DNA of 64,000 nt from Flavobacteriaceae bacterium F08102 (GTDB taxonomy: Bacteria > Bacteroidota > Bacteroidia > Flavobacteriales > Flavobacteriaceae), in assembly GCA_023015935.1 (NCBI GenBank), contig JALKAY010000004.1:372001-436000 (forward strand), given 5' to 3'. This document shows, in pieces, positions 35,813-45,458 of this stretch (position 1 is its first letter; each line of letters begins with the position of its first letter). The notes under the pieces are model-generated. The model had not been told where the DNA came from. It worked only from the letters and a program-made list of their open reading frames with translations, and searched no databases. Both the position numbers and the translations under genes were made by a program.

Positions 35813-37378
35813 ATGAAAAAAATAATATATAGTTTATTTATGGTTTTATTCTTATTTGTTTTTCCGTCATGTGAGAAATTTTTAGATGTAGAACCTAAAT
35901 ATGATTACAGTTACGATAAAGCGGTAACTAATTACACAAATGCAAAAGCAGTAGTAAATGGTATTTATAAGGCTACACAACAACGATGGGTTAATAGTGA
36001 ATTTTATCCTGGATTAACCTCTATGGGTGGTTATCACCAATACTACACACCAAACTCTAATGGTACCTTTAATCCTGACGGATACGCCCAAAAAAATATC
36101 TGGAATTATCTTTATAAAGTGGTAAATAGTGCGAATATTGCGATATTCGGGTTGAACCAATTGGCAGATGACAAATACCCTTCTGTGGAAGCTAAAAAAG
36201 AGTTAATTGCAGAAGCACGTTTAATGAGAGCATGGATGCACACACAAATATTCTGGGCCTATAATAGATATTGGGACGAAGATGATAGTCCATATGGCTT
36301 ATTGTATAAAGGGGAAGTGTCTTCTATAGATACCGAACAACAAGCTAGACTTACCGTTGGAGAAAGCTATACCAAATTGTATGAAGATATTGACTATGCC
36401 ATAGAAAATCTTCCTGATTTTACTGATCAATTCCATGCTTCTGGCCTCTTAGCTAAAGTTTTAAAAGCTAAACTTATGCTATATAGAGGTAAATCAACAG
36501 ATTACCCTGCTGCCTTAGCATTGATTGACGATGTCCTACAAAACCTACCTGGCCAAGTACATATGGAAACCAATGAAGGAGTTTATCCTGAAGTCTTTGA
36601 AGATACTAAAGGAAATACCTATAATTACACCATCATCGATGATAATAAAAGCCGCATGGGAGCGCTCTATGAAAATTCATGGGATTCTTCCGAAAATATA
36701 TTTGTTAGTTATTTAGAAGATGATGGCAATCGGTTTTCTCCAACCCTTGGATATGGAAGTTATTTATTGCAAGATGGTACTAATTATACCTCCTCAAACT
36801 TAACCGGAGGATTGTATACGTTGGCCTTGAATATGATGAATGAGGAGTATAACAAATACCGTAAAGAAGTTTTTATGGGTTGGAGCGAATATTATACCTA
36901 TGGTGCTGAATGGACGGTAGCTAAAATTACGCGCGGGAATTATTTGAATGATCGCAATCAAAAATGGGCAACCTATTACCTTCGAGTTCCTGAATTGTAT
37001 TTACTACAAGCAGAATTACGTATGCGCATAAACCCAAGTGATATTGAAAATGGAATGGCTCCACTGAATGAAATGCGCCAAAATAGAGGTATGATCATGG
37101 TTAATGGCGTTGAGACACGCTTTTTACCAGATATTGACACCAATGGCTTATCTTATCAAGAGGCTATGGACATCTTATTCAAAGAGTATTTTTTAGAATT
37201 AGGCTTTGAAAACGGAAGCGACTACTATGCAACATGGCGCTTTCAAATGGATGATGGTCGGAATTGGATTGAAGAGTTAAACCCAAATCTAAACGACAAA
37301 CTGCGTTGTTGGCCAATTCCTAACGATGAAATTCTTGCCAATTTAGAATGTATTCAAAATTTAGGCTGGGAAGACTAA
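35813..37378 (+). CDS. SusD/RagB-family surface lipoprotein (module C)
   Basis: 521 residues. Lipobox PSC (VFPSC) followed by EKFLDVEPKYDYSYD. N-terminal region with EARLMRAWMHTQIFWAYNRY; C-terminal RagB/SusD part with YLRVPELYLLQAELRM and NEMRQNRG. It starts 6 nt after the SusC stop. The sequence is rich in Tyr/Trp in the predicted binding half (YYTYGAEW), but the ligand is not predictable. Confidence 0.92.
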   Translation: MKKIIYSLFMVLFLFVFPSCEKFLDVEPKYDYSYDKAVTNYTNAKAVVNGIYKATQQRWVNSEFYPGLTSMGGYHQYYTPNSNGTFNPDGYAQKNIWNYLYKVVNSANIAIFGLNQLADDKYPSVEAKKELIAEARLMRAWMHTQIFWAYNRYWDEDDSPYGLLYKGEVSSIDTEQQARLTVGESYTKLYEDIDYAIENLPDFTDQFHASGLLAKVLKAKLMLYRGKSTDYPAALALIDDVLQNLPGQVHMETNEGVYPEVFEDTKGNTYNYTIIDDNKSRMGALYENSWDSSENIFVSYLEDDGNRFSPTLGYGSYLLQDGTNYTSSNLTGGLYTLALNMMNEEYNKYRKEVFMGWSEYYTYGAEWTVAKITRGNYLNDRNQKWATYYLRVPELYLLQAELRMRINPSDIENGMAPLNEMRQNRGMIMVNGVETRFLPDIDTNGLSYQEAMDILFKEYFLELGFENGSDYYATWRFQMDDGRNWIEELNPNLNDKLRCWPIPNDEILANLECIQNLGWED

Positions 37379-37419
37379 CTAATTATCACGTACTATTATT
37401 AAATTAAAAACTTTAACAA

Positions 37420-38244
37420 ATGAAAAATAAATTTATATATATACTAATCCTTTTCGCAGTCGTTCTAGTAGGATGTGAGACAGAATACAATGATCCTCTT
37501 CCAATTCCAGATGACATTACATTAAATGAATTGGATGAAAGTGTGGGTATTTTTGACCACGTAATCCCTACAGGGGGATTTACCTCCGATGTGGCTACTT
37601 TTAATACCGTGAATAACAATGATGGAAGCTACGGAGGCTTTGCTTATTCCAATAGAAATTATGGATCTTATACTTGGACTACCACGCAACAAGCGTTGGA
37701 TTCAGTTATTTATAGTGTCTATACCAATACCTATCGAAATAAAACAAAAACCTTTGCAGTGGCACGAGCCACCAACGATGATGCCTTTATTACCTTTGAC
37801 AAACCGTATGTTGTGGAGCATGTGTTGATTGCAAATACAAGCTATAATTACTTAACTATGCAATATGGCGACCCATATGGAACGGAAGATTCACCAAAAC
37901 AAAACCCAAATATTAGAGCCACTGCACTCGGTGTTTGGAAATTAAATACAGGTGGAGCAAAGACACTTAACGAAGAAGGTGATTATTATAAAGCTACCGT
38001 AAAAGGATATAACGGAAGTAATTTAACGGGGGAACTTGAATTTTATTTGGCATCTGCAAAAGTTGACCAACAGTTTCCTACCAGAACCTTTGTGATTAGA
38101 GAATGGATGCGATGGGATTTAGCTGAATTAGGTGAAGTTGATAAACTTGTCTTTAATGTAGAAGGGTCAGATGTGGATCCGATGACAGGAGATCTTTTAA
38201 CTCCGCCCTATTTTTGTTTAGATGGTATTCGTTTGAGAAGATAA
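37420..38244 (+). CDS. DUF4465 surface lipoprotein
   Basis: 274 residues with lipobox LVGC (Cys19). The body matches DUF4465: GGFAYSNRNYGSYTW, a central Ala-rich VARATNDDAFITF, ANTSYNYLTMQYGD, LTGELEFYLASAKV and the C-terminal WMRWDLAELGEVDKLVF. DUF4465 proteins are commonly encoded beside SusCD and are thought to be surface binding lipoproteins; no enzymatic motif is seen. It follows SusD by 41 nt and is closed by a terminator, so it is the last gene of the module C transcript. Confidence 0.85.
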   Translation: MKNKFIYILILFAVVLVGCETEYNDPLPIPDDITLNELDESVGIFDHVIPTGGFTSDVATFNTVNNNDGSYGGFAYSNRNYGSYTWTTTQQALDSVIYSVYTNTYRNKTKTFAVARATNDDAFITFDKPYVVEHVLIANTSYNYLTMQYGDPYGTEDSPKQNPNIRATALGVWKLNTGGAKTLNEEGDYYKATVKGYNGSNLTGELEFYLASAKVDQQFPTRTFVIREWMRWDLAELGEVDKLVFNVEGSDVDPMTGDLLTPPYFCLDGIRLRR

Positions 38245-38265
38245 AAATGAGTTACTCATATTAGC

Positions 38266-38296
38266 AAAAGAGGCAGCCTTCATGTCTGCCTCTTTT
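38266..38296 (+). terminator. Rho-independent terminator after module C
   Basis: Perfect 11-bp stem AAAAGAGGCAG (38266-38276) and CTGCCTCTTTT (38286-38296). It lies 21 nt after the DUF4465 stop and separates it from the TlpA-like gene. Confidence 0.9.
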
Positions 38297-38332
38297 ACTA
38301 TAAATTTAATATAAATTCAAAATCAATCCCTT

Positions 38333-39679
38333 ATGAAGTATTGTATCAATAAAACGGTTATTTTATTTCTTTTCGTAATTTTTTTACTATCCAACTGCCA
38401 GAAAAACAACCTACCCGCACCAACAGATGAACAACTTCTTCAAGTTCAAACAGACTTATCTGCCATCAATACAAGTAAAGATACGGATAGCCTTAAATCA
38501 ATTCAATCTAAAACCATTCTTGCTGAAGCATTAAACACGTTTGCATTGGATAAACTTACCTTATTACAAATCACCAAGTACTTTACTTCCAGTGGAGTTG
38601 CATACAAAAACAATGAATTGCGAAAAGTACTTTACCCGGTATTAGACAAACTTTCGACTTCCCCAGACTTGGATGGAGCCAAGGCTGCCGCCCTAAAAGT
38701 GGTCAACTTTCCAATTGCTGAAAATGGCAATGTAAAAGATTATGATCAAAATCTATTGTGGATTGCAGCGTATAAAGACTTCGTCAAACATCCTGCTATT
38801 GGTGAATTGCTGTTAATGAACGACAATACATCAACCACTGCTTTTGGACGAATGCAATTCATGAATTTAAAAGCCATGGGTGCTACCAATTTTTTTGATG
38901 ATATCATTCCCCTACTCGACCTTCCAATGTCTATACAAGCTGCAGGCACTGTGTTTATTCCCTTTAAAATTGCGGCTAACGAAGAAGTAGGCCTTTCTAA
39001 AGAGCAGCTCGAAACCATTCGAACAAAAGCTGTAGGTGCCATGGATCGAGCCTTAAAAGATGCACCCGAAAATCGCAAAGAATACCTCCAAGCCCGACGA
39101 GCCTTTTTAACGGGGCCTTATGCAAAAGGAACTCTTCTAAACAATCCCGCACCTGAACTAACCATCAACTGGATTAGTGAAGGTAATGAAAAAAGGTTAG
39201 CCGATTTTAAAGGGAAAGTAGTGGTTCTCGACTTTTGGGCAACTTGGTGCGCACCTTGTATTGCTAGTTTTCCTAATATCCGAAAACTCAAAGAACGCTA
39301 TGAAGGTTATCCCGTAGAAATTATTGGCATAACTAGTCTCCAAGGATATCATTTAGATAAGGAAAATAATAAAAAAATCCCAGCAGAAGGGAAACCCGAA
39401 ATAGAATATCAAGGAATGCACTCCTTTATGAAGTATTTAGACATGACCTGGAAAGTTGCCTTTACGAGCCAACCTGAATTTAACCCAGATTTTGGCGTTA
39501 CGGGCATTCCCCATGTAGCAATCATCGATCCAAATGGCATCGTGCGCTATAATATGTTACGCCCTTACCACCCACCTTACCTAGAAGCGCAAAAAATTGA
39601 CGCCTTACTCAAAGAAGCGAATTTACCCTATCCAAAAAATAAAATGACAGAGGTAAATTACAGTAATGCAAATGACTAA
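38333..39679 (+). CDS. TlpA-like thioredoxin lipoprotein, long form
   Basis: 448 residues. Signal peptide with a lipobox-like LLSNC (Cys22; Asn at -1 is unusual). An unrecognised helical N-terminal part (about 30-260) unlike the DUF4369 type, then a thioredoxin domain with VVLDFWATWCAPC (Cys306, Cys309) and a cis-Pro at GIPHVAI. It lies beyond the module C terminator with a 36-nt gap, so it needs its own promoter or read-through. A second terminator follows it. Confidence 0.9.
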   Translation: MKYCINKTVILFLFVIFLLSNCQKNNLPAPTDEQLLQVQTDLSAINTSKDTDSLKSIQSKTILAEALNTFALDKLTLLQITKYFTSSGVAYKNNELRKVLYPVLDKLSTSPDLDGAKAAALKVVNFPIAENGNVKDYDQNLLWIAAYKDFVKHPAIGELLLMNDNTSTTAFGRMQFMNLKAMGATNFFDDIIPLLDLPMSIQAAGTVFIPFKIAANEEVGLSKEQLETIRTKAVGAMDRALKDAPENRKEYLQARRAFLTGPYAKGTLLNNPAPELTINWISEGNEKRLADFKGKVVVLDFWATWCAPCIASFPNIRKLKERYEGYPVEIIGITSLQGYHLDKENNKKIPAEGKPEIEYQGMHSFMKYLDMTWKVAFTSQPEFNPDFGVTGIPHVAIIDPNGIVRYNMLRPYHPPYLEAQKIDALLKEANLPYPKNKMTEVNYSNAND

Positions 39680-39725
39680 ATTTAAAATAGCGGTAAAATT
39701 CCTTACCCCCCTTTTCTAAAACGAC

Positions 39726-39754
39726 AACTCCCGTACGTATTACGGGAGTTTTTT
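39726..39754. terminator. Bidirectional terminator between TlpA-like gene and sigma gene D
   Basis: 10-bp stem AACTCCCGTA (39726-39735) and TACGGGAGTT (39741-39750) with a T-run to 39754. It lies between convergent genes, with the sigma D stop at 39796. Confidence 0.85.
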
Positions 39755-39795
39755 AATTTAAATTTTTACAATGAATTATCTTTTTTTTTGCAAAA

Positions 39796-40398
39796 CTAGC
39801 ACAGCCTACGTCTTCGAAGGATCTTAGGCAGATAAAAAAACAACATAAAATTTGTTATTCTATTTTTCAATTTCTTTCGTATGGTAGAAAATCCCCTTGT
39901 AATCTGTGCTTCAACTGATTTTACCGAAATATTTAAGTACTCTGAAATTTCTATATTAGTAAGCCCCTGCTGTTTACTTAATTCAAATATTTCTCTACAA
40001 GCAGGTGGTAATTCTTTAATAATCTCTTTTACCTTTTTAATGGTTTCATTGAGTTCCTCCTGATCATCTTCATTCAAGATCGTGGTATTTAAATAATCTA
40101 TATAAACTTTCTCTATGCGTAAGACAGCCTGAGTTTTCCTGTACTGGTCAATAAATTCATTGTAAACCGCTCTGTATAAAAAACTTTTAATCAAGAAATT
40201 TGAGCTTAGTTTATCCCGTTTTTCCCAAAGTCTTAAAAATACATTCTGAACTACATCTTCCGCTTGAATATGATTATTAATAAGACTATTTGCATACACG
40301 CATAACTTTGCGTAATAGCAATCTATTAAATAATTATAAGCCTGCTTATCTCCTTCTTTTAGTCGGGCGATTAGAAAAAGGTTGTTATTATAATCCAT
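39796..40398 (-). CDS. ECF RNA polymerase sigma factor, FecI-like (module D)
   Basis: 200 residues from the ATG at 40398 (MDYNNNLF); two more codons would need TTG. Region 2 with AEDVVQNVFLRLWEKR; region 4 with LTNIEISEYLNISVKSVEAQ. Closest to the module C sigma factor. Divergent from fecR D (102 nt). Confidence 0.94.
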   Translation of the reverse strand: MDYNNNLFLIARLKEGDKQAYNYLIDCYYAKLCVYANSLINNHIQAEDVVQNVFLRLWEKRDKLSSNFLIKSFLYRAVYNEFIDQYRKTQAVLRIEKVYIDYLNTTILNEDDQEELNETIKKVKEIIKELPPACREIFELSKQQGLTNIEISEYLNISVKSVEAQITRGFSTIRKKLKNRITNFMLFFYLPKILRRRRLC

Positions 40399-40456
40399 TT
40401 GCAATAATACTTATAAAATTTCTTGAAAATTATAAAAAAAATATAATAAACGCATA

Positions 40457-40480
40457 GGGATATTCAAAACGGCTTCGTAA
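40457..40480 (+). promoter_or_regulatory. Putative ECF-sigma promoter before fecR (module D)
   Basis: GGGAT (40457-40461), 14 nt, CGTAA (40476-40480), 20 nt before the fecR ATG, the same distance as in module C. The -35-like box differs from GGGTA in its last two bases. Confidence 0.55.
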
Positions 40481-40500
40481 TAGAAATAATTAAACACATT

Positions 40501-41673
40501 ATGAAAGAGCAGAGGATAAATAAACTAATTGTCAAATTCATGACAAAATCTATTACAGCAACCGAACTAACGCAGTTATCGAAATGGGTTGAAGTTAAGG
40601 AAAATGAACAATACTTTTTAGACTATCTAAAAATAAACTATTCGCTAGACGTAAATCTTGCAAACTATGACTCTAATAAGGCGAAAATTATTTTTTCCAA
40701 TCATATCGCACAGGCGATAAAGCGCAGACAAAAACGCAAAAGAACTCAATTTATAAAATACGCAGTTGCTGCTTCTATTGCATTATTGATTGCCACATCC
40801 CTGTATCTATCATCAGAAAAAACCATCCCGTTAGAAAACACGGTAGTCTCAACGAAAGAACCCATTATTAAAAGTGGTACAAATAAAGCTATCTTGACCT
40901 TAGAAGACGGCTCGACAATCCCTTTAGAAAAAGGAAAAACCTATGACACCGAAAACATCCAGAGCAACGGTGAAAAACTGTTTTATAAAAAAAATAATCA
41001 ACAAACTCCCTCAAAACTTGCCTATAATTATGTGACTATCCCACGAGGAGGGCAGTTTTTTATAGAACTTTCTGACAACACCAAAGTTTGGTTAAATTCA
41101 GAAAGTAAATTAAAATATCCCGTGAATTTTATCGAGGGTAAACCCCGTGAAGTTGAATTGATCTACGGAGAAGCCTACTTTGAAGTTTCACCAAGCACGA
41201 ATCACAAAGGAGCGAGATTTAAAGTACTCAACCAAGATCAAAACATAGAAGTTTTTGGGACTAAATTTAATATAAAAGCCTACCGCAATGAAACGTCAAT
41301 ATACACCACATTGGCCGAAGGAAAAATCAGCCTTGAAGTGGATGGGAAAACGAAATTTTTAAATCCCACAGAACAAGCTACTTTAAATCTAGAAACCAAT
41401 CAAATACATATTAAATCTGTAGACATCTACAATGAAACTTCATGGAAAGATGGATTGTTTAGTTTTAAAGGTAAAACCCTGCTTGAAATTACGCGTGTAT
41501 TAACACGTTGGTACGATGTTGAAATAACCCTACCAGGAGAAAAAATTGCTGATGAGAAGTTTAACGGAGTATTGTCTAAAAATCAACCCTTAGAAGAAAT
41601 ATTAACTACCATTAAAAACACAAACTTTATAAATGCCTATGAAATAAAAAACAATGAAATATTTTTAAAATAA
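40501..41673 (+). CDS. FecR-family anti-sigma factor (module D)
   Basis: 390 residues: cytoplasmic region (about 1-82), one transmembrane segment (about 86-104, YAVAASIALLIATSLYL), FecR domain with PRGGQFFIELSDNTKVWLNS and YGEAYFEVS, and DUF4974 at the C-terminus. The periplasmic part reads EVFGTKFNIKA where the others have GTEFNIKA. Divergent from sigma D. Confidence 0.95.
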   Translation: MKEQRINKLIVKFMTKSITATELTQLSKWVEVKENEQYFLDYLKINYSLDVNLANYDSNKAKIIFSNHIAQAIKRRQKRKRTQFIKYAVAASIALLIATSLYLSSEKTIPLENTVVSTKEPIIKSGTNKAILTLEDGSTIPLEKGKTYDTENIQSNGEKLFYKKNNQQTPSKLAYNYVTIPRGGQFFIELSDNTKVWLNSESKLKYPVNFIEGKPREVELIYGEAYFEVSPSTNHKGARFKVLNQDQNIEVFGTKFNIKAYRNETSIYTTLAEGKISLEVDGKTKFLNPTEQATLNLETNQIHIKSVDIYNETSWKDGLFSFKGKTLLEITRVLTRWYDVEITLPGEKIADEKFNGVLSKNQPLEEILTTIKNTNFINAYEIKNNEIFLK

Positions 41674-41775
41674 TTAGAAAAGAGAGCGAAGCAAAGACCT
41701 TGGAAAGTAGATGCTTCGTCCCTTTTAGACATTAATTAATTATCAATTATGTATAACTAACTAATACGCAAATTT
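41674..41775 (+). promoter_or_regulatory. Conserved fecR-susC leader with hairpin (module D)
   Basis: The stem pairs AAAAGAGAGCGAAGCA (41678-41693) with TGCTTCGTCCCTTTT (41712-41726). ATTAATTAATTATC, ATAACTAACTAA and CGCAAATTTATG follow. Confidence 0.6.
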
Positions 41776-44700
41776 ATGGAATTTAAACTTAATTACGCCT
41801 TTAATCGTAGGGTTAAAAAGCTGCTTCTCCTATTTATGAAAACCTTTATCTTATTATTTTGTACTTCCGTCTTTAGTTTAACTACGATTGACGTATTTTC
41901 TCAAAATGCTAAAATTAACATTGACAAAGACAAAACAGTCAGTGTAGATGAAGTTTTTGACTTAATTCGAAAGCAAACAAAATACACCTTTTTATACCAT
42001 CAAGATTTATTTAAAAAATATCCAAAGGTAACGCTTAAAAAAGGTACAATTCGAGCTAACAAACTGTTAGAAATGAGTCTATCGACTCATAATTTAATTT
42101 TTGAATTGTCAACGAATAATACAATCCTAATAAAAGAGAATTCAACAAATAGAGACCAACAAATAGTTACCGGTAAAGTTACGAACGAGCGAGGCGATCC
42201 ACTTTATGGCGTTAATGTTATTGAAAAAAACACCAATAACGGTGTAGCTACTGAAATGGACGGTACATATCGTATAACAGTAGCCAATAAGGCCGAATTA
42301 GTTTTCTCTTTTGTTGGCTATATTACACAACAAAAAATTGTTGGATCAAATGCAGTCATTGATATCGTATTAAAAGAATCAAGCAATACCTTAGACGAAA
42401 TTGTATTGGCTTCTACAGGGTATCAGGAAATTCCACTGGAACGAGTTACAGGATCTTATAACACCATTAGTTCTGATGAAATTAGAAAGGCTGGTAGTAA
42501 TCTAAGTTTAAAAAATAGACTTGAAGATTTAATACCTGGAATGTATTTTGAAAGTAATTTTGTTGATGATCAAAATGCAACGGAAGAAGATAGTCGAAGT
42601 ATAGTAATTAGAGGTATTAGCACATTTGGTAATAACAACCCTTTAATTGTGGTCGATGGATTTCCAATAGACCCAGATGTAGTTGACCCATGGACCATCA
42701 TTAATCCAGATGATGTAGCATCGGTTACGGTTTTAAAAGATGCGGCTGCCGCCTCCATTTGGGGTGCACAAGCAGCAAACGGTGTAATTGTAATTGTAAT
42801 TGTTACTAAAAAAGGAAATGTTAAATCAAATACCACATACAATGTATCTGTAGATTACTTAGTAAAACAAAAACCTAAATTATCAAGAATCCCTTGGGCT
42901 AATAGTAAAGACGCTATTGATGTATATCGATCATTTATTTTGGATGGTGAATATTTCGACTCTTTATTGACCACTGATTATGACAAGTATGATCTGCCCG
43001 AAGTGATACGTGTTTTAGTCGATATGAAATCGGGACGCATAGGACAAGCTCAAGGAGATGCTAGATTAGCAGAACTAGCCAAACTAGATGTACGAAATGA
43101 GTTTTCTGAATTATTTTTACAACCCGAAAGCTTTAAAAAAGCTAATTTATCTATCCAAGCGGGAGGGAAAAATCATGTTGCACGTTCATCCATAACCGCA
43201 ATTTCAAATGAAGGCTATGCCAAAGGTAATTCCACAGTAGAATTTCTAGCAAATATTACGGATCAATATACGCCAAAAGATTGGTTAAAACTTTCCTTAG
43301 GTCTAAATCTTTATATGACAAATGAGAAAAAAAATGGAGTCTCTATAAATGACTTAAGTTACATACCTCAACATTCAAGAATTTTAGATGATAATGGTAA
43401 TTTTTTACCAATGATTAAAGAACAAAGCCCCTATTCATTTTATGATTTTGGGACAGAAGAACGTAGAGATAGCGTTGCTAGTTATAGTTTACCCTATAAC
43501 TGGGATTGGAATTTAAAACAAGATGTAGACACCAGAGACAACACGTTTCAACAAACCAACCTCCGCATAAATACCCACCTGGTATTAACCCCCGTTAAAC
43601 CCCTAAAATTTGAAGTCTACTATCAATATACTAGAGATAATTCTGTCGATCGAAACTATTATAATGAAGAATCTTGGACTACCAGAAGTACTGTTAATTT
43701 TCATGTCAGAGAGGACGGTACCTTAGCGATACCACCAGGAGGTATGTTAAGTGAAATTAAAGGGGAATCTTTCTCACACAGTATACGTTCACAATTTTTA
43801 TTTAACAAAAAATTCAACAAGCACGAAATAAGTTTATTGGGTGGTACCGAATGGAGGAAAGACGTTTATGAACGAATTCCCTATGGATACTATGGGTATG
43901 ATCCTCAATCCTTAACCTCGTATACAGGTATTGACTTTGGGGAACCCATAACCCCGAGAATTGACGGGTCAACCCCCTATTTCAATACAGTTCCTGTAAT
44001 TCCTGGTACAAACTATTTTTCAGGTATTAGCGGTAAAGATTCTAGGTATGTTTCGTATTACGGGAATACTACCTACAACTTTGATAACCGATATGATATT
44101 TCTGGTAGTATCAGAATTGACAAAACCAATTTGTATGGTCAATCAAAAAACTACAGAGATTTACCTCAGTGGTCTGTTGGTTTTGGATGGAAAATTGATA
44201 ATGAAAAATTCTTTTCATCAGAAATAATAAATAACTTAAGATTCCGAGCCTCTTACGGATTCAATGGAAATATAGATAAGTCTGCAAGCCCCTACATTTT
44301 AGGATACGCTTGGTCAGACCCAATCACATTCCTTCCCTACTCTGCCGTTCAAACTGCACCGAATCCTAATCTAACATGGGAAAAAACTGAGGTTACAAAT
44401 TTCGGTCTAGATTTTTCAATGTTAAACAATAGACTTAAAGGTACGCTAGAATATTATACCAAATTCTCTTCTGATGTTTTAACAAACACCGAAATTAATG
44501 GTACCTATGGTTATCAAAACAATAGAGCAACCTTAAATGCTGGTAACATCAAAAATTCAGGTGTCGAAATAACTTTGTCGCCAACCCTTATTAATAATCA
44601 AGACTTTCAATGGAAGTCTCAATTCATTTTAGGAACTAATAAAAACAAAACTTCTGGATATCGACCCGTTGGTTTCAGCATTAGTTCCTATTTAACGCTT

Positions 44701-45432
44701 CCATACTATTATCACCTAAATGGATTGCCAGTCGATTATATTTATGCCATGAAATGGGCGGGCTATGACGATGAAGGATTCCCTCAATACTTTTATGGAA
44801 AAGAAAACAACGTTGTATCTGCTGCTGAAGGTAAAAACATAACGGTATCAGAATTAGATTCTGTAGCACATTATGCTGGGAGAAGAAATCCGAACTTATT
44901 CGGTTCATTCTCAAATTCCATTAACTACAAAAATTTCCAATTAAACTTTAGACTATCCTATAAGTTTGGACATAAATTTTTTGGAGATTATCCGGCTTCA
45001 AATATGTCTCGTTATTATTTAAATAGTAACAAATATTTTACGTGGCTTCCAGAATTAATTGTCAATAGATGGCAATCCCCTGCAGATGCAGAAACGGCAA
45101 GTATGCATTCGCTAAACCAAGTCATTAATAATTCTTTTATTAATAATAATATAAACTATTTAGAAAAATATGGAGATCATAAATTAATGGACGCTGGACA
45201 AATTCGCCTACAATCTATAAACCTTGCGTATAGATTTCCGAAAACGATGTTTAAATGGATGAAAAATGCAACACTCCAACTTGAAGCAAGAAATTTAGGT
45301 CCAATTTGGGTAGCTAATAAACAGGGAATCGACCCTTCTAATCCAGCATATAGCAGTTCAACATATGGTGCACTAAGATACGTAACTCGATACAGACCAG
45401 AGTATTCATTAAATCTAAGGTTTGAGTTTTAA
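41776..45432 (+). CDS. SusC/RagA TonB-dependent transporter with STN signalling domain (module D)
   Basis: 1218 residues: long basic N-terminus and signal peptide (about 1-43, ending FSQ), STN domain (about 45-115), carboxypeptidase-like regulatory domain (about 130-205), plug and barrel ending YSLNLRFEF. The SusC plug signature is unusual: DAAAASIWGAQAANG instead of the usual (L/I)YG(A/S)RAANG, followed by VIVIVIVTKKG, two residues longer than in module E. The extra length comes from a (GTAATT)3 repeat. The TonB-box-like stretch is DEIVLASTGYQ. SusD follows after 26 nt. Confidence 0.94.
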   Translation: MEFKLNYAFNRRVKKLLLLFMKTFILLFCTSVFSLTTIDVFSQNAKINIDKDKTVSVDEVFDLIRKQTKYTFLYHQDLFKKYPKVTLKKGTIRANKLLEMSLSTHNLIFELSTNNTILIKENSTNRDQQIVTGKVTNERGDPLYGVNVIEKNTNNGVATEMDGTYRITVANKAELVFSFVGYITQQKIVGSNAVIDIVLKESSNTLDEIVLASTGYQEIPLERVTGSYNTISSDEIRKAGSNLSLKNRLEDLIPGMYFESNFVDDQNATEEDSRSIVIRGISTFGNNNPLIVVDGFPIDPDVVDPWTIINPDDVASVTVLKDAAAASIWGAQAANGVIVIVIVTKKGNVKSNTTYNVSVDYLVKQKPKLSRIPWANSKDAIDVYRSFILDGEYFDSLLTTDYDKYDLPEVIRVLVDMKSGRIGQAQGDARLAELAKLDVRNEFSELFLQPESFKKANLSIQAGGKNHVARSSITAISNEGYAKGNSTVEFLANITDQYTPKDWLKLSLGLNLYMTNEKKNGVSINDLSYIPQHSRILDDNGNFLPMIKEQSPYSFYDFGTEERRDSVASYSLPYNWDWNLKQDVDTRDNTFQQTNLRINTHLVLTPVKPLKFEVYYQYTRDNSVDRNYYNEESWTTRSTVNFHVREDGTLAIPPGGMLSEIKGESFSHSIRSQFLFNKKFNKHEISLLGGTEWRKDVYERIPYGYYGYDPQSLTSYTGIDFGEPITPRIDGSTPYFNTVPVIPGTNYFSGISGKDSRYVSYYGNTTYNFDNRYDISGSIRIDKTNLYGQSKNYRDLPQWSVGFGWKIDNEKFFSSEIINNLRFRASYGFNGNIDKSASPYILGYAWSDPITFLPYSAVQTAPNPNLTWEKTEVTNFGLDFSMLNNRLKGTLEYYTKFSSDVLTNTEINGTYGYQNNRATLNAGNIKNSGVEITLSPTLINNQDFQWKSQFILGTNKNKTSGYRPVGFSISSYLTLPYYYHLNGLPVDYIYAMKWAGYDDEGFPQYFYGKENNVVSAAEGKNITVSELDSVAHYAGRRNPNLFGSFSNSINYKNFQLNFRLSYKFGHKFFGDYPASNMSRYYLNSNKYFTWLPELIVNRWQSPADAETASMHSLNQVINNSFINNNINYLEKYGDHKLMDAGQIRLQSINLAYRFPKTMFKWMKNATLQLEARNLGPIWVANKQGIDPSNPAYSSSTYGALRYVTRYRPEYSLNLRFEF
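42784..42801 (+). repeat. Hexanucleotide repeat (GTAATT)3 inside susC D
   Basis: Three perfect GTAATT copies encode VIVIVI in the plug signature. Module E has VIVIVTKKG at this place, so one unit appears to be inserted. Slippage by whole units would keep the frame. Confidence 0.8.
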
Positions 45433-45458
45433 TAAATTCTAATGTAAAATATAAAATA

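Noticed and set aside
41776-45432. SusC D as a pseudogene because of the altered plug signature
   Set aside because: The frame is intact to a normal barrel C-terminus ending in Phe, and the operon is complete.
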